Positions 33,797-43,101 of a stretch of DNA of 64,000 nucleotides are shown here, one piece after another. A program made the translations under genes and the position numbers. The stretch lies in the NCBI GenBank assembly GCA_011799875.1, contig CM022303.1, forward strand, positions 220,645,606-220,709,605, read 5' to 3'. Every line of letters begins with the position of its first letter. Within the stretch, counting starts at the first letter, position 1. The notes under the pieces were generated by a model, which searched no databases, was not told the DNA's origin, and saw only the letters and a program-made list of their open reading frames with translations. The stretch comes from Thinopyrum elongatum. Taxonomy: Eukaryota; Streptophyta; Magnoliopsida; Poales; Poaceae.

Positions 33797-34445
33797 ATGG
33801 GAAGCACTGAGGTTTACAATCGAGGTTTGCGCATGCATGGTCCTTTGTCTAATAGCACATTATTATGCAATTGCAGGAACCATTCTAATATTTAGGTTTT
33901 TAACAATTTGGTCTTGCACATGTAGGTCCTGCTGTCAGAGGTTTTGACCCACTGTTCGACCCTTTTTGCATATGGGGAAATGAGTTGTCCATGAATATCA
34001 GTCAAGTCAAGAAACTCAGAAAGATTGTTAGGATAAAGAAATTAGCGACAAAAAACAACAAGATCTTTGTCTGCACAATGAAGAAGACATCAGTTCACTA
34101 CAAGATGGTACTAACTATTATACCTTGCCTTTTTTTATTCCTTTGCCCCATTTCCAATATAGAGAATATATTTATGCACATCCTTGTTTTCAGGCCTTTC
34201 CAAAGCAGTTCACCGATGATTACCTCTCAAACCACCTCTATGGTCAGGAGGCGAGGAAGGTTTTCATACAACACCCACGGTTCAATATTGAAGTGTTCCT
34301 GAAGAGGACGAAGGATGGACGGTCAATCATCCACAGGCACTGGCCTAAAGTTGCAAAGACCTTCAACATCAATGAAGGCTCAATATTCGCCTTCCGCTTC
34401 AGCAGTTTTCTAGATGAGATGCATCTGTCTATGTACCGTCTATGA
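33797..34445 (+). CDS. B3-domain protein, three exons, about 153 aa
   Basis: Inferred coding exons are 33797-33824, 33926-34107 and 34194-34445. All junctions have GT donors and AG acceptors (TGTAG, TTTCAG), and phases agree, giving one continuous frame. A further acceptor, TTGCAG at 33784-33789, suggests a 5' non-coding exon upstream. The protein reads MGSTEVYNRG, then KKLRKIVRIKKLATKNNKIF, then a B3 fold: FPKQFTDDYLSNHL, FNIEVFLKRTKDGRS, HWPKVAKTFNI, EGSIFAFRF, and ends MYRL. Plant B3 domains bind DNA; here the target is unknown. The gene sits 1 kb from the CACTA 3' end and is transcribed toward it. Its last exon and flank recur in the truncated CACTA copy at 13911-14661, so it is a standing part of this CACTA family. 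Confidence 0.65.
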
Positions 34446-34679
34446 TGCTAATTTTGAAAGGTTCTAGATGTTGCATGTGAAACTTGGTGCTGGTGCAGTT
34501 GTGTAATGGGGTAGCTGAGTGCTGAAGCTATATGATGTTGTACTCTGATGTATTTCAATTATGAAATCCTGCTTCCTTAATATGGAAATGAAATATATTG
34601 TGTGCTTAATATGAAATGTCAATTAGATTAATAAATGGATTATTAATAATAGGGCAATTAGCCTGCTAATTGGGTTTTT

Positions 34680-35381
34680 CTATTGCAAACGGTTATTGAG
34701 AAAACACCATGGGTGATGACCTCAGGCAACGCACATAGTTTCTAGGAATAAACCGTGTTGGATCAATGAACAATCACTAACGACATCCTCTTGAAAACTG
34801 TTTGCGTTAGGCCACCTTGCGCAAATGTTTACCACATAAAAAGTGTGTGTGATGGACAGCCTTTGCCACACAGTTTCTTCTACGCACCGTGTGTGATGCA
34901 TTCAATAACGCAAACGATAAAATTGTTAATATCGTGTGCAATGGAAATGCTATCACAAACGATTTAATGGGGAAAATTGTGTGTGATGTACCTGCGAACG
35001 GAAACGTACTTTTTTGATTAGCTGTGTGGGATGTACATACTAACGGAAATGTATTCCTTGGATTGATTGTGTGGAATGTACATACGAATGGAAACATTTA
35101 GCGGGGACTGACTGTGTGGGATGTACTTACGACCGGAAACAATTTCGCCTGTATAATTGTATTTGTTTAGCACAACTGTATGTATAATCGTATTTGCTCG
35201 CTCGTCGGTCACACACGACCTCATTTTGCCGAGCGTGTGTGCCAGGAGGGCATATCCCCGACGGTTTCTGGGTCGTGTGGGAAGGACCCCCCCTATCGTA
35301 GTCACTCACTAGGCGACGGTTCAGAACACCATCACGGAAAGGGGTTAAAAACCATTTGTATAGCACCTCGCTGTACCAGTG
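34680..35381. repeat. CACTA 3' subterminal and terminal repeats
   Basis: Units with GTGTGTGATG, AACTGTTTGCGTTAGG and GGGATGTACATACGAACGGAAA recur about every 50-60 bases. The region ends with TGTACCAGTG, the inverted form of the CACTGGTACA terminus. Homologous to 14380-14655. Confidence 0.78.
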
Positions 35382-35670
35382 AGAACATTGTATTGAAGAT
35401 CCAAGAGAGAGAAGAAGCCATCTAGCTACTAGCTATGGACCCGTAGGTCTGTGGTAAACTACTCACACATCATCGGAAGGGCAGCAAGGTTGATGTAGAG
35501 GCCCTCCGTGATCGAATCCCCCTCCGGTGGAGTGCCGAAAAAGGCCCCAAGATGGGATCTCACAAGAACAGAAGCTTGCGGCGGCGGAAAAGTATTTATT
35601 TTGTGTGCTCTCTGGTATAAGGGGAATATTTAGGTATTTATAGAGCTGAGATTAGGGTTAGAGGAGCCAC

Positions 35671-35688
35671 GGGGGGGGGGGGGGGGGG
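35671..35688. repeat. Run of 18 G
   Basis: An uninterrupted G homopolymer in the element H 5' LTR. The other LTR has a much shorter G stretch (near 17390). Confidence 0.9.
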
Positions 35689-36029
35689 CACAAGCTCATA
35701 GGGCACCCCCCTAGGGTGAGCCTGGTGAGCTTGTCGGTCACCCATGGACCTTCTGGCTTCCTCCCGAAGCTTCCTAGGTGTCTACTGGTCCAAGAAAAAT
35801 CATGAAAAATTCGTTCCGTTTGGACTCCGTTTGGTATTGATTTTCTGTAGTAGACAAAAACAAGGAAAAAAACAACAACTGGCACTGGGCACTAGGTTAA
35901 TAGGTTAGTCCCAAAAAATGATATAAAATAGCATAATAATGCACATAAAACATCCGAGATGGATAATATAATAGCATGGAACAATAAAAATTATAGATAC
36001 GTTGGAGACGTATCACTCTGTCACATCGG

Positions 36030-36667
36030 CCACAGCTTCTCCTCGACACCATGCTTCTGCTTCTGCTTCGGCTGCGGCTGCAGAAGCCGGTTCCAGCACA
36101 TGAGGCGGGGCCGCAGGGCGAGGTCATGGTCGTGGCGGCACCCGTGGTCGAGGCGACCGAGAAAGTGCGCTCGTCGTCTCTCCTCCGACTGCTCCGTCCT
36201 TGGTAGAAGGCCACAAGGGGGATACGACACTCGAGTTCATAGTCGAGCTGCACGATCCTCCCCGCAGTCACCTGCAGCTCCCCCACCCTTTCGCCAGGGT
36301 GATGGAGGTTGATCAGCCGCTCGGGCTATGGCTACGCGCGATCGGCTGCTGTAATGGCGTCGTGTGGGTGAACGTCGAGTTCCCCGCGCCTCACGTCATG
36401 TTCCTTATGCACAGGTGGAAAACCTTCGCCCGTGCTAACTATCTTGCAGAGGGGCACGTCCTCCGCTTCAAGTTGGTGGAGTCCGGCACGCTCTCCGTCA
36501 AGATCTTCGAGCCTTCAGGCACTCGTCTTGGGTACTGCATGGAAAGCTCGAGCGACGGCGAAAGCTCCTCCTCGAGCGACAGTGACGAGGAGGACGCAGA
36601 TGGTGAAGACGACGATGGCGAGCCCCCAGTCGTCAAGTCCAAAGATGATGACTCGGACTTCAGCTGA
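36030..36667 (+). pseudogene. B3-domain gene, second coding segment (split)
   Basis: This continues the frame opened at 16123. It has an alanine/serine-rich stretch, an in-frame TGA at 36101-36103 (CGA would give arginine), then RGG-type repeats (GRGHGRGGTRGRGD). The B3-like part has PLGLWLRAIGCCNGVVWVNV, WKTFARANYLAEGHVLRFKL and VKIFEPSG. The acidic tail is rich in S, D and E, ending DDDSDFS (stop 36665-36667). A nucleic-acid-binding regulator is the likely former role. The gene is inactivated by the H insertion and the stop. From the internal ATG at 36200, a 155-aa B3 protein could still be made. It differs from the B3 gene inside the CACTA element. Confidence 0.7.
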
Positions 36668-37153
36668 ACATCGGCCGCAGCATCATCACCAGCCAGACCC
36701 CCGGCAGAGCGATTTGCCGGGGGGTGCTCCGCCTAGGCGCCTCCGTCTTCTTCAGCTAGACCCCGGCAGGCACCATCATCTGCACCTGGGCCCTTGCTTC
36801 GTCTTTGCTGCCGAGGAGGCGCTCTCCCGATCTTGTCGAGCTGTATCCCTCTGGTCCTGGCAGGGACGGAATGGGCTCCCGCCCAGGCACTCCTTTTTCC
36901 CTCCTTGCGCTCGATGTAAACCCTAGGAGGAGAGGGACAAGAAAGGCATTACCGAGCAAATTTTTTTTTTTAAAAAAATATGTAGTCATTTGCTGTATTT
37001 GAATCAAATATAAACATTTCCTCATCCATATTTGCACTTGTAAGACTTGGACTTGTTGTCTCACGCAATTTTGAGAAAAACTTGCCGGAAATACAGACTT
37101 GCCTTGGACGTCCTAAAGGACTAGCCGTCAGTAGTCTTTTGCGAGTAAGATAT
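36668..37153. other. 3' flank of B3 gene and left edge of element F
   Basis: The first 300 bases are C/G-rich with CCCCGGCA words, followed by an A/T stretch (36960-37030). From about 37075, CTTGCCGG and later words match the style of 54240-54400, across the B insertion. The join between the B3 gene flank and element F is somewhere here but cannot be placed. Confidence 0.4.
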
Positions 37154-38517
37154 TGATACATCTCCATTGTATCTACTTTTCCTAACGCTTTTCCTCTTGT
37201 TTTGGACTCTAATTTGCATGATTTGAATGAAACTAACCCGGACTAACGCTGTTTTCAGCAGAACTACCATGGTGTTGTTTTAGTGCATAAATAAAAGTTC
37301 TCGGATTTGGACGAAACTTTTTGGAGAATTATTTCAGAATATATAATGAATTATGGAGTCAAGATCCACTGGAGGGGGGGGCACCAGGTGCCCACAAGAC
37401 ACCAGGGCGCGCCACCACCCCCCCTAGGCGCGCCCTGGTGGGTTGTGGGGCCCTCGAGGCTCCGCTAACCCTAATCCCAACACTATAAATTCCTATTTTC
37501 GGAGAAAAAAATAGAGGAAGTTTCATCGTGTTTCACGATACGGAGCCGCCGCCGCCTCCTGTTCTTCACCGAGAGGCCAGATCTAGAGCCCGTTCGGGGT
37601 TCCGGAGAGGAGAATCTTCGGTCTTCATCATCACCAACCCTCCTTCATCACCAATTCTATGATGCTCCCCACCGGGAGTGAGTAATTCCTTTGTAGGCTT
37701 GCTGGTCGGTGAGGAGTTGGATGAGATTCATCATGTAATCGAGTTAGTTTTGTTAGGGCTTGATCCCTAGTATCCACTATGTTCTGAGATTGATGTTGCT
37801 GTGACTTTGCTATGCTTAATGCTTATCACTAGGGCCCGAGTGCCTTGATTTCAGATCTGAACCGTTTATGTTTTCACCATTATATCTATGTTCTAGATCC
37901 GATCTTGCAAGTCATATGCACCTATTACGTGTTATGATCCGTAAACCCCAGGGTGACAGTAATTGGGATACTTTCCGGTGATGACCGTAGTTTGAGGAGT
38001 TCATGTATTCACTATGTGTTAATGCTTTGTTCCGGTTCTCTATAAAAGGAGGCCTTATTATCCCTTAGTTTCCTTATGGACCCCGCTGCCATGGGAGGGT
38101 AGGACAAAAGATGTCATACAAGTTATTTTCCATAAGCACGTATGACTATTTACAGAATACATGCTTACATTATATTTATGAACTGGAGCTAGTTCTGTAT
38201 CGCCCTAGGTTATGACTGTTATATGATGAATATCATCCAATGAATTCACCGATCCAATGCCTACGAGTTTTCCACATATTGCTCTTGCTAAGTTACTATT
38301 GCTATTGCTACTGTCACAATTGCTATCAAAACTATCATATTACTGTGCTACTAATCACTTTGCTATAGATATTTAATCTCCAGGTGTGGTTGAATTGACA
38401 ACTCAACTGCTAATACTTGCGAATATTCGTTGGCTCCCCTTGTGTCGAATCTATAAATTTGGGTTGAATACTCTACCCTCGAAAATTGTTGCGATCCCCT
38501 ATACTTGTGGGTTATCA
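37154..38517 (+). repeat. Element B 5' LTR
   Basis: This is a 1,364-base LTR. A G/C-rich hairpin (CACCAGGGCGCGCC...GGCGCGCCCTGGTG, 37398-37440) precedes the TATA box TATAAAT (37484-37490) by about 45 bases. It provides the empty-site comparison for the element C insertion in the 3' LTR. Confidence 0.9.
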
Positions 38518-38528
38518 AGACCTTTTTC

Positions 38529-38546
38529 TGGCGCCGTTGCCGGGGA
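38529..38546 (+). other. Primer-binding site, tRNA-Asp type (element B)
   Basis: TGGCGCCGTTGCCGGGGA complements 18 bases of the plant tRNA-Asp 3' end. It starts 11 bases after the LTR. Confidence 0.9.
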
Positions 38547-38595
38547 GCATAGCTATATTTGTTGAGTCACTTGGGATTTATATCTATTTATCACT

Positions 38596-41275
38596 ATGAA
38601 GAATCTGAAGGATACCAAAACCAAGATCGTTCCCTGTAGGACGAGGGGAGGTAAGGAATTGCCATCACACTCTGCACTTCATTCACCTTCTGTTTTGAGT
38701 AAACTTGCAACACCACCACATGCTATTAATCATGATATGTGGCAAGTTATTGATGATGCTACTTCTGCTATGAATGATGCTTATGATGATGCTAGTACCT
38801 TGCTTGATGATAATGTGCCACTAGGTGAATTTCTTGTTGAACAACTTGCTAGAGCTAACGATATTGAGAATGCTGAAACTGATGAAATTATTGAAACTGA
38901 TGAAGTCCTTGAAATTGAGAATTATGAAACACCTATTAGGCCTAGCTCTCCTAGATTTGAATTGCCTAAGATACCCGAGGGTTATGTTATGGATGAGGAG
39001 ATAGTTAGAGACTTTCTTGTTTGCAATGATAGGGATGATCTTAAGAAATTATTATGCAAACTGAAAGAAAAATCTTTGAATGCTAGAATGAAATGTGATC
39101 CTAAGTTAGCTACTTCACCTATCTTTGTCACCCATAAGGATTATGAATTCTCTGTTGACCCAGAGTTAATTACTTTGGTTGAATCTGATCCTTTCCATGG
39201 CTATGAAACTGAAACTGTAGTGGCACATCTTACTAAACTAAATGATATAGCCACCCTTTTTGCTCATGATGAGAAAATTCGCTACTACTATATCATTTCC
39301 GTTCTCATTAAAGGGTGATGCTAAAATACGGTACAATACTCTTGCACCTGGTTGTGTGCATAGTCCTCAGGATATGATTTATTACTTCTCTGAAAAATAT
39401 TTTCCTGCTCATAAGAAACAAGCTGCCTTACAGGAAATATTTAACTTTGTGCAAATTGAAGAAGAGAGGCGCCCACAAGCTTGGGGGAGGCTTCTCCAAT
39501 TGCTTAATGCTTTGCCTGATCATCCTCTTAAGAAAAATGAAATACTTGATCTCTTCTGTAATGGACTAACAAATGCTTCTAGGGACTTCCTAGATAGTTG
39601 TGCGGGTTGTGTTTTCAGGGAACGAACTGTTGAACAAGCTGAGGAAATATTGAATAATATACTGAAAAATTATGATGATTGGACTCTTCTCGAACCACCA
39701 GCTAAACCCACTCCGAAGAAGAGGGGTATTTTGTTTCTCAGTCCTGAAGATATGCAAGAAGCAAAGAAATGTATGAAGGAAAAAGGTATTAAACCTGAGG
39801 ATGTTAAGAATTTACCACCTATTGAAGAAATACATGGACTTGACACACCACAGCCACGGGTGGTAGAGGTAAATTCTTTATTAAAGTTTGATGAAGGTGA
39901 CATCCCTTATAATAAACATCCTAGTCAATGCTTATATGAATTTGACAACTACATTATGAAACAAGATCACTTCAATGCAAATGTTATGAAACAATTGAAA
40001 TATAACTCTGATATGATTGCTCTCTCGAGTGACTTGTTATTTAGAATCACTAATGATGTAAGAGGTGTAGGGAAACATGCCTCTATGGTTCAAACCCAGT
40101 GAGAATAAGTTGCTCAATCTCAAAGAGAATTGCTTAGTGAAATGAATAACATGAATGATATTGTTGTTAGAGTAGCAACTAGAGGAGGCAAAGTGACTTA
40201 GGAACCACTTTATCCTGAGGGACACCCTAAAAGAATTTAACAAGACTCTCAAAGAATTAACACTAATGCACGTAGTCCTACTAAAAAGAAAAAGAAGAAG
40301 AAAAATGATAGGACCTTGCATACCTCTAGTGAACTTGAGAAAGAGAAACCTTCTGAAGATAACAATGCTGTCTCTATTTCTGATGCTGAAACTCAATCCG
40401 ATAATGAACATCCACCTAGTGATAATGAAAATGATAATGATGATGTTCATGAAGATACCCAACCAGACAATGATAAAGAACCAGATAATGAGGTTGAAAT
40501 AGAATCGGTTGTTGATCTTGATAACCCACAACCTAAAAATAAACAATATGATAAAAGAGACTTTGTTGCTAGAAAACATGGTAAAGAGAGAGAGAGAGAG
40601 CCATGGGTTCAGAAACCCATGCCCTTCCCACCTAAACCTTCTAAGAAAAAAGATGATGAAGAATTTGAACGCTTTGCTGAAATGCTTAGGCCAGTCTTTT
40701 TGCGTACTCGCTTGACTGATATTTTAAAGATGGCCCCTTATGAAAAATGCATGAAAGAAATTGTTACTAATAAAAGAAAAATACCTGAAGCTAAAATCTC
40801 CACCATGCTTGCTAATTATTCTTTTAAGGATTGAGTACCTAAAAAACTTGGAGATCTGGGAATACCAACTATACCTTTCTCCATCAAAAGAAATTATGTT
40901 AAAACTGCTTTGTGTGATTTAGGAATTGGTGTTAGTGTTATGCCTTTCTCTTTATATAAAAGACTTGATTTGAATAAACTCACACCTACTAAGATATCAT
41001 TGCAAATGGCTGACAAATCAACTGCCATACCTATCGGTATTTGTGAGGATGTGCCCGTTGTTGTTGCAAATGTTACTATCTTAACAGACTTTGTTATACT
41101 TGAGATGCCCGAGGACGACAACATGTCGATTATCCTTGGTAGATCCTTTTTGAATACTGCAGGGGCTGTTATTGATTGCAATAAAAGCAAGGTCACTTTT
41201 CATATCAATGGTGATGAGCATACGGTGCACTTTCCAAAGAAACAATTCCAAGTGAATGGTATTGATGTTATTTGA
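38596..41275 (+). pseudogene. Element B gag and retropepsin-like protease
   Basis: MKNLKDTKTK opens the frame just after the primer site. The first 240 codons hold an acidic N-terminus and the start of a gag region (to 39318). A frameshift near 39300 moves the rest to another frame. There, YFSEKYFPAHKKQAALQEI and WGRLLQLLNALPDHPLKKNE mark the Retrotrans_gag domain. Five stops follow in that frame (40100, 40106, about 40199, about 40238 and 40832), mostly explained by CAA/CAG or GGA changes. The protease region has the CDLGIGVSVMP active-site loop and the ILGRSFLNTAGAVID flap-end motif (41130-41175). No zinc knuckle, reverse transcriptase or integrase follows. It is a dead non-autonomous polyprotein. 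Confidence 0.85.
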
Positions 41276-41692
41276 AAATCTCCGATACTCACTATTGGAA
41301 GTTTTCAACTACCTCTACCTACTGCCAAAAAGAAATATGACATACTTATTGTTGGGGATACGCATATCCCCGTTGAGGTAACTTAGTGTTCTACGAAGGT
41401 TCTTCGGTTTCATGCTAATCGAAAGTGGTTGTTAATAAGACTTGATCAACCTTGTTAATGAATCATTTTTGAGAGGTATGGAGTTGATGAATTTAGTAAG
41501 CACCACCTTCTAGCCCTGCCTTTTGTTTTCTATTTTTCTTAGTTAAATAAAATAAAATGCCATGTTTATCATGTTTTCTGAATTTCCCGTGCAATAAAAA
41601 AGTGGTCAAAAATAAAAGTGCTCAAAATGCCCTGAAATTTTAATACAATTTTTTTCTGAATATTTTGATTTTTTGGTACAAATAACATCAGA

Positions 41693-41790
41693 GGGGGGGG
41701 GGGGTGCCCCTGGTGTCCACAAGACACCAGGGCGCGCCAGCAACCCCAGGCGCGCCCTGGTGGGTTGTGGGCCCCAGGTGGGTCCCCTCA
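41693..41790 (+). repeat. Internal LTR-like G/C-rich hairpin
   Basis: After a run of 12 G, the sequence CACAAGACACCAGGGCGCGCC...AGGCGCGCCCTGGTGGGTTG repeats the hairpin that lies just upstream of the TATA box in element B's own LTR. Here it lies 400 bases before the separate downstream frame. It may be a duplicated promoter-proximal piece. Confidence 0.75.
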
Positions 41791-42180
41791 CTTATCCCTT
41801 TAGCCCATGTCATCTCCTACCTCCAGAAAAAAATTTACCATATCTCTCTCTCTCTCGCGTTCTTGTTCTCAAACCCGTGGATTTCGATCTCTTTGCTCAA
41901 AGCTCCATTTCCAAAACTGTTTTAGGGGATTGCTACTTGGTATGTGACTCCTCCATTGCTGTAATTAGTTTTTTGCTTTAGTGGTTTGTATTTTGAATAA
42001 TTAGCTACTCTTGGTGCTGCTGTAAATGGGCTTGCATGTTGAATTCTTGGAATTCCAAGTAGTTTGAATGCTAGATATAGCCTCTAGACATCCATATGAG
42101 TAGTTGCTATCAATCTTATGAAGTTTTGTTGACAAAAAATTTGTGTTCCAAATTTTTTCAGAAATTGTTCACAAATAAAA

Positions 42181-43101
42181 ATGCAATTCTTTAGGAGTTC
42201 ATCGAGGAGGAGATCCTCGGATGCATCTTCAAGTGGAAGCTCGGTTTGGCAATCTTATGTTGAACCAAGTGCAAGTTCGACACGGGACACCAACACCAAA
42301 TCGTGCCTATGGCCGTGTAACGAGTTCATGGTTGGTGCAGGTATCAAGGACGAATTTGAGCAATATGTTCCCAACACCGAACTTGCTCCCTTCATCGAAG
42401 ATAAGTGCATTCAACATCTCAACCTCACAGAGACGTTTACTAAGAAATTCAAATTTCATCCTCGTGAGTCGAGAGTATCATTTAGTCTTTATAATAAAGC
42501 TTTCACCATGCCTCTAGAAACCTTCTATGTTGCATGTAAAATTCCATATTGGGGTTCGCTGGACGAGCCACCGAGATCTGAGTATGAGTCATTTTTGACT
42601 AGTCTCTGCTACGGTGAGGATAGAGGAGTGACTCAAGCTAGAATAAAAAATATTCATTTTCCATCAATTCATTACTTTACACTCTTTAATGGCAAATGCA
42701 TAGTGGGCAAGCAAGATTGTAGTACACTTTGTGCCCCGGATTTGAGTCTCGTACACACTGCCCTGACAGGAATTAAACGTTATAATCTTGGAGCGATTGT
42801 TGCACTGAGGTTGTAACACAACACTGCTAGTGGTCACTTTTATGGTGGGATTTATACTTCCCGTGTAGCTGAGGAGCGGGGTGTGCCACCTTGGCCTAAC
42901 GATCCCATTCTACCTACCCGGTACTTAGACTTTGAGGCCATGAAGCGCCATAAGTTCCTTAAGGGCACATTCACTGATTATACTTATAACTTGAGGTTCA
43001 ATAAAAATCCCATTGTACCTGTTGTTTTGCCTGCACCTGCTCTCTTTGATTATTACAACAAAAGAAGATATTATGTTCTCGAGAGAGAGGCCCGCGAGTA
43101 A
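42181..43101 (+). pseudogene. Element B downstream frame (ORF2), one stop
   Basis: MQFFRSSSRRRSSDASSSGS leads a 307-codon frame with a single TAA at 42814-42816. It has a basic, serine-rich start, then ordered sequence: FYVACKIPYWGSLDEPPRSE, FLTSLCYGEDRGV, IHFPSIHYFTLFNGKCIVGK and a C-terminal FNKNPIVPVVLPAPALFDYY. It resembles a protein found repeatedly in plant Athila-like and Triticeae non-autonomous Gypsy elements, with no known catalytic motif. It occupies the position of an env-like frame but shows no signal peptide or membrane segment. Function unknown. It was probably expressed separately from gag. Confidence 0.6.

Larger units (their letters stand above)
22595..35381 (+). mobile_element. 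Non-autonomous CACTA transposon carrying gene cargo
   Basis: This 12,787-base element starts CACTACTGTAGG and ends in the complement of CACTGGTACAGC. It is flanked by the 3-base duplication AGA (22592-22594, 35382-35384). The empty site survives in the other LTR of element H. Both ends hold subterminal repeats built on CAAACGGTT and GTGTGTGATG words, which would bind the transposase. No CACTA transposase frame is visible, so movement would need an autonomous relative. Inside are an exonuclease-like frame, a three-exon B3 gene, four other open or broken frames on both strands, a Stowaway MITE and several tandem arrays. Confidence 0.88.
16157..36015 (-). mobile_element. Element H: defective Gypsy-type LTR retrotransposon, split by CACTA
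   Basis: This is a minus-strand element of about 7.1 kb once the 12.8-kb CACTA insertion is removed. Parts in its own orientation: 5' LTR (36015 down to 21647, split), tRNA-Asp primer site (21619-21602), a gag-like frame (21392-20577), long non-coding region, polypurine tract, and 3' LTR (17722-16157). It has no protease, reverse transcriptase or integrase. Flanking ATCGG occurs at 16152-16156 and 36025-36029. On the right, nine extra bases (36016-36024) lie between the LTR end and the duplication. It is the same LTR family as C and E. Confidence 0.88.
21647..36015 (-). repeat. Element H 5' LTR, interrupted by CACTA
   Basis: Two pieces, 21647-22594 and 35385-36015, together match the 3' LTR. 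A TATA box (TATAAATA) lies at 35635-35642 on the minus strand. The CACTA element and one copy of AGA lie between. A run of 18 G at 35671-35688 replaces a short G/C stretch of the other LTR. Confidence 0.87.

Noticed and set aside
33705..33947. 80-codon frame upstream of the B3 exons
   Set aside because: It runs through the proposed exon 1, its intron and acceptor; the spliced model explains the region better and keeps phase with the B3 domain.
38529..38546. tRNA-Asp-like sequence considered as a tRNA gene
   Set aside because: Only the 18-base complement of the tRNA 3' end is present, at the primer-binding position of an LTR element. No cloverleaf.
42181..43101. ORF2 of element B as an envelope protein
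   Set aside because: No signal peptide, membrane segment or cysteine pattern; position alone is not enough.
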